A stretch of 64,000 nucleotides of DNA from Drosophila pseudoobscura (Eukaryota > Arthropoda > Insecta > Diptera > Drosophilidae): assembly GCF_009870125.1 (NCBI RefSeq), contig NC_046683.1, forward strand, positions 19,415,001-19,479,000. The letters are read 5' to 3'. Numbering within the stretch: position 1 is the stretch's first letter; every line of letters begins with the position of its first letter. The position numbers were made by a program, and so were the translations under genes. The notes under the pieces are model-generated. The model searched no databases. It worked only from the letters and a program-made list of their open reading frames with translations, and was not told where the DNA came from. Shown piece by piece: positions 26,103 to 38,169 of the stretch.

Positions 26103-27252
26103 CTAGCGAACAGTGTAATTACCAGATCCAACGAACTTTCCATTTCGTCCGTTGTACTCGTAGTCCCATTTCAACATCTGGCGAGTCATGCTCCAATCGA
26201 AGAGCTCCGTGAGTTTGCCAACGATGACGGAGCCTGGGCATGCGTTCAGCTGGACACCCAGATAGAAAATAGTGTGACGGTAATCGGGTGTGAAGTGGTT
26301 AAAGTTGAGGGCGACAGGTCCACCTGGGCGCATCACCAACGATTCCAGGGACGTGCAAATGGAGTGCACGGGTGCCTCTTGGATTGTCACCATGCTGAAA
26401 AATGCGGCTCGATTGAGCTGTTCCAGTGTGATCGTGTATAGATTAAAATCAGCTATCTTGCTGAATGAAGTGACTATCTGCTCGGGCTTCAAGTAATCCA
26501 AGACCGGGCGCAGCAGCTCACGCATATGCAAATACCTGAATCCAATGTTTGCATTTATCCATTTGTTGGTAGCTTCCCAAGCTTTGCCGTCCTCTATGGC
26601 ACACGCTGAGATCCGAATCATGTATGGATATATAATCCCACCGGGACGGATAAAGCGGTCTCGTGCTACAATCAAATCGGACAGCTTGCCCTGAAATATA
26701 GCCATGTCGCTGTAAGAGGGATTAGTACATGTATGGAGCCGGCTATCGATGGGGGTGCTTACTCCATCCAAGCGCACAGCAGCACATCGTACCGGAGCCC
26801 GGACAGGTCCAACTGACGCACATCGATGCCCATTACGGAAATGCGATCTAGCATTCCGTTTTTACGGATCACGCGACGAGCCATGTTCGCATTAGTGACC
26901 GTATCTATGGCCAGGACGTGTCGGGCGCCGGCCTGGATCGCAAGCATGGCGACTCCTCCATCGCCGCAGAAAATATTCAGCACGTTCTGCAAAGGCGGTA
27001 TAAAATGGAAAAGTTCAGCATACACACATAACCTCGAATATCTTCGGCAAAAATGCGCCCAGTTCTTGGAATTCGGCGACAATACAACAACAAATAAAAA
27101 AAAAGCACAACAAAGCAGACGAATGAACAGAAAGCACCCACCGCGTCGCGGAAAATGGCAGAATCCTCAATCATCGCAGCTCCGAAAAGCCTCTGGCGAA
27201 GGAACTCGTGGCGAAGTGCTCGCATGGTGATCTGGCGATCAAAGCGTTCCAT
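26103..27252 (-). CDS. PRMT-like (arginine methyltransferase fold) protein, probably catalytically inactive
   Basis: There are three exons: 27252-27142, 26986-26763 and 26709-26103. They total 313 aa, with consistent phases and GTGGGT/GTAAGC donors. The AdoMet motif I is present but altered (VLNIFCGDGG against the usual VLDVGxGTG), followed by AGARHVLAID. ARDRFIRPGG and the C-terminal beta-barrel are recognisable. The double-E loop, normally SEWMGYxxxxE, reads CAWMDDMAIFQGK, so both glutamates are gone. The THW loop reads FTPDYRHTIFY. The N-terminal YFxxY segment is missing because the ORF starts just before it. Known PRMTs methylate arginine using these residues. The inference is a diverged, fast-evolving paralogue, like the germline Art-type duplicates of Drosophila, with a non-catalytic role. 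The frame is fully open, so it is not an obvious pseudogene. Confidence 0.75.
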
Positions 27253-28613
27253 TTTATAAATCCAATTGGTTCACTAATGTGTTTTAGACAAAAAACAATT
27301 TAAAATGCAGTGCGCAACCGCGAACGCGCTGTACAGCCAGAAAGAGAGAGTGGCCATTCGTCGAGTGACCACTCGTCGATCAGTTATCGATTGGTCGCGG
27401 TGAGTTTCGTTTCGACGGTATGGTAGAATGGTAGAACTGGCGGTGTGGTGAAGGGCCCGCAGTCGAGAAAGTTGGCAGCCCTGCCCCTGCCAGAGACAAA
27501 CATGTGTAATAAATTGCCTGTCCGTTGCTGAATTGAAACTGCCAATCCAATTAGTTGGGACTGTGCAAACAAGAGGCTGCAGCCCGAGCTGCCCAGCTAT
27601 CCGGGTACCCAGCTACCCATCGCTACCCGGGTACCCAGCTCCACTCGCATGTGGCTGCCGGGCAATAAAAATGGACACACAGCAGAAACAACATGGCGCT
27701 GGCAGAAGGCAACGGTCCGGGACACCGGCACAGAAGCACTCGCCAATGTACGGGCAACCTGATGCCGGCGCCTTCCCCCCTCCCACGCCTCAGGCCTCAC
27801 CGGACACTGGACTAGGAATAACAGCATTTATTCTTCCTTCTGGTTGTACTCTTTGTGTCTTAACTATTTATGAGGTCGAGTTGTTTGTGCAGTTTGATTA
27901 TTTTGCTGGCAGGGCGGTAGGCGGAGCACCGGCGACCTGTGCCTCTTCATAATTCAACGGTCGGGCTGACAATCCGGCCAGACGGAGTGCACACACATTC
28001 AGAGGAACGGCGCGCTCAAGTGAGATCGCAGTGAGCGCCCACGCAACGAGTTTTGTGCAGCGTGTAGGGGATCACTCGATGGGCTGTACACACGTAGTGA
28101 GTAGTGAATATTAATGTACTAGCAGTGTAAATAGATATGTATACTCTTGATTTGCAGCCACAGCTGATTTGTTATGGTTTTAAAAAGAACTTAATGAAAA
28201 TCAAAGTAAAGGCCGATCGGCCCTGTGCCCTGCGGGCCCTATATACCCTACAGACTCGCTACAGACTGTGCTTGGGATCCGCTCGCTACTTTGGCCTAGA
28301 ATGGCTGGAGCATTTCTTGTCGATTCACAGTCAACGTTCAACGCACTGCAACATGCAGCAGCCACCATGAGTTGTATTGCATAGCTAATCACATCACTTA
28401 CAGTTCCACACATTATATTAGTGAATGCTTTGTGTGAATGTGTCTGACGTCTGCCTAAGTCTGATGAACGTGATTATATAGTGGAAAGAATTATTTGGCC
28501 CAGCCATCTTATGTGCATATTTACGTACACACTTATATAGGGAATTCTTTACACTTTTGAAGGCTCTACGGAGAGATGCAACTCATATACACACATATCT
28601 GCGACCTTTCCAG
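27253..28613. other. Intergenic with possible PRMT-like promoter
   Basis: TATCGAT at 27385-27391 about 135 bp upstream of the PRMT-like start may be its DRE. No gene is recognised in the remainder. CCGGGTACCCAGCTACCC-like short repeats occur near 27600-27640. Confidence 0.35.
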
Positions 28614-29019
28614 TCGCCTTCTCGTGCAGCTGCTATCCACTACCTGCTCTGGGTAGGGGCCTTCCAAAGCTACAGGCAAACAATTGCTGCATTCCAGAAG
28701 TCACCGCTAAAACGCCGCAACGCTACAGGACCTGAGCGCTCCCAGTCGTTGCTTCGCTTCTACAAGCAGCACCAACGGCGACGCTACATCTTGGAACACT
28801 TTCAGCGTTCCCTTCCATTCGGTATAGTACACTCCTTCACGGCTCTCAATACACATATATGGTATGTTATACTCGTATCTTAATGGAAAGGCGTACTTAC
28901 ATATTTGATAGGTATCAGTATGTTTCTGATGTGTACACTTTATAACAACTCTCATGTGTTCCAGGTTCCACGTGAAAATCCCTACCCAGTTTAATCAGCT
29001 GCTAGGCACTGCATATTAA
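28614..29019 (+). CDS. Unrecognised two-exon coding segment (5' end undefined)
   Basis: One exon runs from a CTTTCCAG acceptor (28611-28613) to a GTATGT donor at 28862. A second starts after TTCCAG at 28965. The split codon (TG|G) joins in frame, and the ORF ends at TAA 29017-29019. The product is basic with many Arg, Lys, His and aromatic residues, for example LLRFYKQHQRRRYILEHF. No start codon is seen in the first exon, so an upstream exon is missing or the copy is decayed. I do not recognise a family. It may belong to the same gene as the exons from 29119, with the TAA as a lesion. Confidence 0.35.
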
Positions 29020-29118
29020 TATTAATGAGTTATATTGACGAAACAATTCAGAAGTGACTGATTTCTCATCCGTGGGGCTGCCTTGACAGCGATCTTAGTG
29101 AGAATTGTTGACTTCTAG

Positions 29119-29637
29119 CGACTCAGCGACTTCTACTCTGAGCGCTTCTCGTCGGTGCGTTACGCACCTGGTGGTCTCGCTACATATGTTGGTCTTCTCG
29201 ACGGTCCAATTAAAAAACGGCAGGAGCACAACTACGAACTACGTATGAACATGGAAACGGCTATTAGTTCGTTCAGGTATGTCTGCTGTGTATTTTATAT
29301 GAATACAATATATTAATTACATTACGATTTCATGATTCAGCTTCGTAGGATATGATAAGGAACTTCTCAGGGTTGCGCTCCCAAATACATTGGAACCAAA
29401 CACACACATCGTTTCACCATCCATATTTAAAGCTCTACGGATGGAACAACTCAGAGGGGATAAATGCACGTATCAGCTACCAGGTTATATTTAACATTTA
29501 AGTAATACCTCGTCAATATCAATATCTTTTCCTTGCATCTAGTCTTCCAGCTATATATGCTGTTAGTCTGTAACCGCTCCATAAAGGGTCTGGCATACCC
29601 AACAGACTTCGGATCCTCTCGTTACGTAGACTACTGA
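29119..29637 (+). CDS. Unrecognised three-exon coding segment, 3' end of a gene
   Basis: The exons are 29119-29276 (GTATGT donor), 29341-29483 (GTTATA donor, weak) and 29543-29637, ending in TGA. Both split codons (AG|C and G|TC) join in frame, giving about 130 residues of protein-like sequence, for example RYAPGGLATYVGLLDGPIKK and FVGYDKELLRVALPNTLEPN. Clean splice sites and open frames in three exons argue for a functional or recently functional gene. The 5' end is not defined; the first exon follows a TTCTAG acceptor. I do not recognise a domain. Confidence 0.5.
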
Positions 29638-32600
29638 CTCGCTATGCCGGTTAGCTGCACAGGCCAGGGGGGTATCCTTTAAGCATCAAGAGAAACGTGA
29701 GGCTACAGGAATCTTCGCATAGATCGCATACAGTCCATCTGTATCGATGCCCCTTTCCTAGCTATAGGCGATCTCTGCAATCTCTGAATTGCTCAATCTA
29801 AACGAAATTTCCGAACACGAAATAAACGAATAACCGATTCCGGCTCCACCCAGAGGACATAGCAATTAGCATCGGCCTCCAGGAACTGCTTCTGCTCAGC
29901 GAGATCCGATTGTAGGTTCTTCTTCTATCTCCTCTGCCTCTTCTTGGTACGTGTGCACTTTAATATGAGTACTATACATAGTCACATGTATATCGAATTC
30001 GATTTCAAGCTGCATTCCTGCATCAATTAAATATTGCTTACTGCATTTGTGTAGCGAGAATGGAAAGAGATGAAACCAAACATAAAACGAAATTGATTTT
30101 TGTATTTGTATAAACTGGAATTGTTTTTAACGAAATTCAATCCAATTTGATGCAGCCAGAATCTGGCCTTTTATATATGTACATAATATGCAAAAATCAC
30201 AATAATAAAATAACACCAAAAGCGAGAGAGAGGGAGAGAGAGATAGAGAAGGAGAGTTGGGAAGAGTAATGAAATAATAATCGAGACAAAAACCGCAGAC
30301 CAACGTCAAAGAGGGAAAGGACGAGTGGGAGGTACTGCCGCTGTTGTAGTCATTTCTGCTGCACAAGCATTTTATTGTGGAAATGGAAGAAGCAGTTGCT
30401 TGCTCTCCCCAAAGCCCTCGCTCTCGCCCTTGCCCTCGCTCTCGCTCTCGCCCTCTTCCACTCTGTCCGTTAACAGTTAGCTGCAGGATGACGAGACGGA
30501 AGAGCAAGATGAAGCGTTGCCAGCTTTAATTAAAAACATACCTTGCAAAATGTTTTAGCTGTTTTGCCTAGCAGCAGCAGTGCAGGCAAATGTTTTCCGA
30601 ACCCGACCAGATCCCAGCAGCTCAACCAATCTGACCGAGCTGCCATTCAATGGCATGCAGCAGCTGTGGTGCCATCAAAACTTTTGATGCCACGACTCAC
30701 TCCATTCGGCGGGGCTGACTCCGGACTGACGACTCCTGACTCCTGACTCCCCATGCATTTGATTGCAGAGCTGGCGGATGAGACAGGCATCGATATCCCG
30801 TGAAAACTTCAATTGACAGCCTACGGCAGGCGGAGTGGGGAATGGGAATGGGAATACGAAAACGAATACGAATGGCATGGGATGTGACAGGATGGGATGG
30901 TGGCTGTTGTGTCGCACAGTTTCCATGTATACGTACAATATTTTTGCCCGCTCTCAAAATATTGCATTGGAATGAAGCACCCAATGGGTCCCCCAGGAGC
31001 TGTCATTTCAACCGAACGGACGGCTGGCCTCTGGAGTGCTATTTTTACCGTCGCAAATGATACTCAAGACGAAGGATTTTTTAATGATGTTACTTCCCGG
31101 AGAGCTCTCAAATCATTTGAATACAAATTGTTCGCCCTCTCTCCGACGATTGCAGGATTTTCTTTGGAATTCATGAATTCTTTATCTCCTTCTTCGTGCT
31201 TTTCCAGCTGGCAAGCTATGAAAGTGAAATGCGAGACATGTTCCCCGAGGCTGAAGGACAGGTGGATGCATGGAGTTGGTAGTGGAGGGGCCTCCATTGT
31301 CACTGAACCCAAAAGTTCTGCCAGCCATGCGGAATACACTATGCAACAGGGTTTTTATCTAGTCTTGTGCAATGGCTTGTATACTTCATGAATTGTTTCA
31401 CCTCCGAAATGTACAAAAGTCTCAGGGTACTCTAAAGACCCTGCAAAGTACGCTGAGTATTGCTTGCAAGCTACCCCTTCATCACAAAGACTTGCCAATG
31501 AAGTAATTTTCGTTGAATTTTCGACATTAAACGGTCCCACTGGGCATTCTCTGACGTCTCCAGCAGTCACCTAAGTTAAACACATTATACCACCACAAAG
31601 TATTGTGCACTGAAAGGAAAATGGCATAGTAAAAAGAAACACTGTCAGATTTAAGTTAAATATTCGGGCTTCACTTTGATTCAAATATACATCTATTAAA
31701 AAGTCTTTAATATGGCCCATGTTTAATCTAAATGTAAAACCTCAGTGGAACTATTCGGGGCTCTGGCCTTTTTCCTCTGGGTATACCTTTCTCATCTAGA
31801 AATGATCATAATAATTGAAGCCATCGTTTTTTATTTGAAAATTTATAAGTCGCTTCTTTTCAGGTTTCAGACGTTGAATAGTTCGAGCGGAATACGTTGC
31901 TGCACCTCAGGTGCTTCTTAACATGATTTGTTAGGCCCATCCTGGGACTCGTTTTTTTTACAACACAATCTTTCCATACCCCACTGCCAAGATTGGTACC
32001 AAAAAATAATAATTAATTACTAATTTAAAATAAATTCTGAATTATATTGGAATCAAGTTAGCTTATAAGGAATCATTTAGATGTGGCTGTAAGGAGTCGA
32101 TTTTCTATTTAAAATTTATTTTTTTCTGCCGGAAAAGCCTTACAGCGTGTGGTTTTAAAAATAATTTGTTTCTTAGTACATGAATATGACACAAAAACAA
32201 TATTCATATAAAAAGCCGCAATAATAATATATCTTTTTTTTTTTAGCTCCACTGAATACTGATCATCCTGTGCAGACGGACCTGGAATTCGAGGGAACAC
32301 TCTTAAAAGAAGATCGAAATTCCTTCCTAAGTTGTGGCTTGGAAGGGACTGGAACAGGGTATAAATGACGTCAAATGGAACATTGTCATTTGGTGCATAG
32401 TGAGGACTTAAGTGCAGTTGCAGACACACACACATCCGGATGTATCGAAGGAATGGCAGTTCATTGGTAATGGGAATGGGAAAGGGAATGGAATGTCAGG
32501 CCTGTCCTGTCCTGTATCCTGCCAGGCGACAGCCGTGGAGCGTGCTGTGGCTGTTGAAACTATGCCAAGCGCATGCTGCATGATGTGATGCGGTCCAACA

Positions 32601-34463
32601 TCAACACGGTATCAATCTCAATTAATTCATGAGCCCGTGTCCATAAGCGAGGCTGGGAGCAAGAGCAAGGAGAAAGTTCATGCTGGTGCTGTGAACTTAT
32701 GACACGAACTTCGTTGAACTTTGAAGCGAATTAAGAATATACGCGCACAGCATGCACTCCTGGCTGCAAGTTCTAGTTGGAGTCCTTCCGAAGTGGACTT
32801 TGTCCAGTCGGAATGGGAGGGTTCGCTTTCCTGTCGCCAAGCTCTTCCGGAGACCAATTTTCTCTACCTCTCGTTCGCTCCTCAATTAGTTTGAGGAGCT
32901 ACTGCCATTCCACAATTGAGAATGATTAATTATCCATGCTGGTGCTGGTGAGGATGGACATTGGTCCGCTAATTTGTTAGTGTCCTGGATTGATTGTCTC
33001 ACTTTCATTTCAACAAGTGCGGGAAAGGAAGTGCCTTGTCACCAGGGCCAGTTCGCACTTTGGCCTGTCACTATGTTGTGAATCATGCCAAAGAGTAAGT
33101 TATCCATCAAGGCCGTGCCTGTTTCTGTGTTAATGCAAGCCCCTCTTGCATTTGTAAAATTACTATGCAGGAAAAAATAATAAATTTACATGGTAATCTT
33201 GCAGTAGAATTAATGGTTATAACCAGAGCTTAAACCAGGTCTTCAGGCTGATAGTTCTAGATAGTAGTTTGCATAGTTCTTTGTGGAATCGTTGGGGATA
33301 TTTTGGTGGGGACCTCAGTGCTTGGTACCTGAACTCTTTGCACGAAATTAGAAGAACTAAGACAATAAGAACAGAGACAATAAGAACTAGAAGCTAAGAG
33401 GGAGGTTGAAAAATTACACAAAATACTACAGTCTGGCATTGTTTTATATTTTCAGTGGCTGCTAGAAGATGTTGGATATCAACGACGAAAGACAAGTATC
33501 TAAGGGGTCAACGCGAGGAAGGGAATACGCCTCAGGTTGATGGGACTCTTACGGAACATACTATATAACTCTTAAACGAAAAGCAGTCGTAATTAAACTT
33601 ATACTTTAACGAGCGGACAGCAATTAAGTCTAGCATCTAAATCGAAACGTCTCCACTAACTGGGGCGGTGGTCGAAAACTTGTTGGCCGGACACCGCGCT
33701 GCAGTCGTTCCACATACTAGACAATTGACTATTGCCATTGAGCATCAGCTCTGGCAGAGATGCAGTTGCAAACGCGACAGTGGACATTCCGATGGCCATT
33801 GGTGACCACTCCCGTCGAAGGTGCGAATCTCCGCTGGCTGACGACATCAAACAGAGGCACAAATCCATGGGGATCCATCAGAAGGGGCGCGAGGACCCTG
33901 ACTTCAATGCCAAACACTGCACTGAGAATAGCTTTTTAGTTAGTAAAAGGATGATGACAGCCATCAGCATGAATACTATAAGAGTCTCACAAATCCCGTG
34001 ACGAATGTCAGAAGGATGAATAGCGACAGATTGGAGAAGAAGCACATGATTCCAGCGACCCTGTTTGAGGGAGCTGATGGGCCATTTCATAGACAATAAC
34101 AGCAGTTGGGTAAGAAGAGCAGAACCTCAGTGCTGGCTTGGACACCGGCAGCAGGCATTCCGTATACGTGGGTCGCTCCGACAGTAAAAATAGAGGTCTG
34201 TAAAAAGTCTAAGTCGAATGGAAGTCGAACAATAAAACCTTTTTATTAAAAGACATGCAGCGTTTTATGCAAGAGGCATCTACGAAGCGTGGATTGATGC
34301 TATGGAAGTCATATAAGAAGTTAGGTATTTATTGGCTCTTCAGTTTTGACATATATTTCGTTGTATTGTATGGTGATATTTATAGACTTTAGTTCTTCAG
34401 TGACTTTAATACAGAACAAAATTAAAATTAAAATTATCCAGGGTTTGAAAAGTACGAATTTGT
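29638..34463. other. Long gene-poor interval
   Basis: No convincing gene was found. AATAAA at 29820-29825 may end the preceding gene. A minus-strand stretch near 29850-29950 reads QFLEADANCYVLWVEPESVI, which looks protein-like but is short and unplaced. (GA)n-rich sequence lies at 30222-30255. Minus-strand ORFs around 33660-34096 overlap in three frames, with one hydrophobic stretch (ETLIVFMLMAVIILLL), suggesting an eroded gene, but no family could be assigned. Confidence 0.35.
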
Positions 34464-34815
34464 ATACCCGATACTCAAAATGAGTGTGTGTAACGTCAAG
34501 AAGGAATCGTTTCCGACCCCATAAAGTATATATATTCTTGATCAGCATCAATAGCCGAGTCGATTGAGTCCTGTCTGTCTGTCCGTCTGTCCGTCTGTCC
34601 GTCCGTCCGTCCGTCTGTCCGTCTGCCCGTCCCTATCAGCGCCTAGTGCTCAAAGACTATAAAAACTAGAGCAACGACGTTTTATATCCGGACTTCTGTG
34701 ATATGTCACTGCTACAAGTATATTTCAAAGCTTTGCCCCGCCCAATTCCGCCCCCACAAAGAGCGAAAACCTGTGGCATCCACAATTTCGACGATACGAG
34801 AAAACTAAAAACGCA
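34464..34815 (+). repeat. INE-1/DINE-1-like (Helitron-derived) fragment, 5' part
   Basis: It begins with ATACCCGATACTCAAAATGAG, continues with CGTTTCCGACCCCATAAAGT, TTCTTGATCAGCATCAATAG and a (GTCY)n core at about 34572-34630, and ends with a CGCCC-rich segment. This succession is typical of the abundant DINE-1/INE-1/mini-me family of Drosophila. The family assignment is from memory of that consensus. Confidence 0.75.
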
Positions 34816-35185
34816 GAATCGTAGAAGATGACTATATTTTTCAGTTCTTTCCTCGCTTTATTAATGATTTTAAGCGGTTACAAGTATTTAATGGTATGGT
34901 ATGTGTAATTGTAATACAAATGCATGGAAGCAAAGTAAATGCCAAAAATGAATGAATGTTCACATTTATTGGAATTTCGAATAGAACACAATGGGGGTAT
35001 TGCTTATGAAGAATGTAAAAGTCTGCGTCTAAAAAGTAGTTGGAATGCATTCATCTGGCAGGAGCTGGTGTTGTGTGTGCCTGCTATTGTTGTTAATGTA
35101 CTCTGCCAAATATTCAACCATGTGATGGCTGAGCAAAGACACCACCATGACCACGGCCAGCATCAGCTGCAGCCGCAGCTTCGAT

Positions 35186-36493
<1,308 letters not shown>

Positions 36494-36554
36494 TCATTCT
36501 TTCTCGCTCTGTCTCTCTCTAACACACAGGTTTCATGGTCGGTTTTGCCAATTG

Positions 36555-36800
36555 CAAAATATGAGTTCAAGGATCTCAGAACCTATAAGAGCCAGAGCAA
36601 CCAAATTTGGTATCCACACTCCTGTGATATCGGACCTTGGCCGTTTCGTGTCCAAATTTCGTGTGTCTCTCTCGCACGCATTCTTTGTCGTGTCGCTTAA
36701 TATTAGCGGCGTCTGCCGGAGGAGAGCCATACAGACTTAGTATCGGGTATAACCATAGAGTTGCGGTGTCCGCAGCAACTCACAACGTTCCCCCACGTTT
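36555..36800 (+). repeat. INE-1/DINE-1-like fragment, 3' part
   Basis: It starts in the middle of the same consensus (GGATCTCAGAACCTATAAGA, alignable to about 34648-34700) and ends with AGTATCGGGTAT (36739-36750) followed by the hairpin-like tail AGAGTTGCGGTGTCCGCAGC. It has the same orientation as the fragment on the other side of the actin gene. Confidence 0.65.
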
Positions 36801-36907
36801 TAAATAAATCAATTCCATTTTATACTCAACTAAGAAATGCTTTATCAATGTTATAAGTAATGGTATCAGAAGCTCACTTCGCGCATGGATCAATGGATTC
36901 TTTGGAG

Positions 36908-38040
36908 TTAAAATGACATGCTCATTTGAGTGTGGTAAAGACTAATATGTCTCTTCAGCACAGTAGCAAGGGTGAAGGACATGTCACAAGTTGGGCAGAC
37001 AAACGGCGCCTGCCTGGTATGGGTTCTGCAAGATACAACAAACTCAGTACTAGCCTCCAATCGTTTCGATCTCTTACCTCTCATGACGGATGGTGTTTCC
37101 CTTAGTTGAAAACGCTCGGTCACAGTATGAACACTTGCATGATGTCTCCGCCGTGTGCGATCGCATGTGGCAACTGAGCTCAAAGGGGCTTACAAAGGTT
37201 TGCTCGCAAAATCTAGAGGAAATCGTTGATCGATCATTATATGAAATTGAATAAACAGCATTCGAATTTCAGTTCATACGTACTTGCATTTGAGCTTATT
37301 CATTGTGCAGCTTCGTCGCTTGAGGATTTTCTTGGGCAAAGGATGGCGTTTGTCAAATTGAGCGGAATTTTTGGAGGTTAGACGAGAGGGTCGAGTAGAA
37401 CTGGAGGTTGGAGTAGTGGATAGAGGGGATCTGGAGGTTGGAGTAGTGGATGGAGAGGATCTAAAGGTGGAGTTATCGGCCAATTGTTTTGGAGCTTTGA
37501 TGATATTTTCAGTAATACTGCTCTTCTTCTTTTCGTGTCCCGAGTCCTTTTGCAGACTCGTAATCAGTGAATCAGCAACCTGCGCCGTCTCATAGGCGTC
37601 AGTCCCGTCGAAACCAGTTTTACCGCCTAGCTCATTTTCCAGACCACTCATCAGGGAGTCGGCATCCTGCGCTTTCACCTCTGAATTGGATGTTTCGCCA
37701 GGAGTTTCGTCGTCTGTTGGCAGATCGTTTTCTGGCAGTCCCGCGCGTTGTTGCAGCAAGTTCTCCTGAGTCTCGAGGAAGCGTGCTCGGAATATGTCTG
37801 CGCGTTTAAGATATTCTACACAAGAAGCACATAAGCAGCTGGGTAGGCGCGGATCCTTTTTCAGCTGCGTTTCATATGGAAATCAGTGAAATCATATTTT
37901 GTTACTTATTAGATGCAACTTACCGAGTTGTTAGTCACCAAATTGATGTTCAACAACAGTTTGGCGTTCTGCTTCTGGAACAGGTTCCTGTCTTTGGTGT
38001 TATACACGGCAGACCCACAAGCTCGGCATTGATTATTCAT
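36908..38040 (-). CDS. ZAD-C2H2 zinc-finger protein, left-arm copy, intact
   Basis: There are four exons: 38040-37924, 37864-37284, 37212-37078 and 37025-36908. They total 316 aa with consistent phases. The N-terminal ZAD has its two zinc-binding pairs, CRAC near residue 5 and CLCASC near residue 50. An acidic, Ser/Thr-rich linker follows, with an internal repeat (RSSPSTTPTS/RSPLSTTPTS). Three C2H2 fingers close the protein: CKFCEQTF..HMRSH, CSYCDRAF..HERTH and CPTCDMSF..HISLYH. ZAD proteins are the largest insect transcription-factor family; ZAD mediates dimerisation and the fingers bind DNA. Differences from the right-arm copy include I/F at residue 32, K/N near residue 56, P/A before the last finger and S/A plus F/S in the linker. 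Transcription faces outward from the palindrome. No specific orthologue is recognised. Confidence 0.9.
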
Positions 38041-38136
38041 CCTTATATTTGGTGAACGTGCACTATTCAAAGTTTAATACTAATTTGCTTATACGAACAG
38101 ACGGCTGCCTAACTTCAGGGTTGATTGAGAAAAACA

Positions 38137-38154
38137 TCGATAGCTGTATCGATA
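38137..38154. promoter_or_regulatory. DRE pair, promoter of left ZAD gene
   Basis: ATCGAT (38137-38142) and TATCGATA (38147-38154) lie about 100 bp upstream of the ZAD start codon, between it and the diverging non-LTR sequence. The same pair is kept in the other amplified copies, and could act on both sides. Confidence 0.6.
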
Positions 38155-38169
38155 ATATCGCCGCGCGAA

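Noticed and set aside
30127-30507. 126-aa ORF with GRERERGQGRERG
   Set aside because: It is a reading of a (GA)n/CTCGCC microsatellite region.
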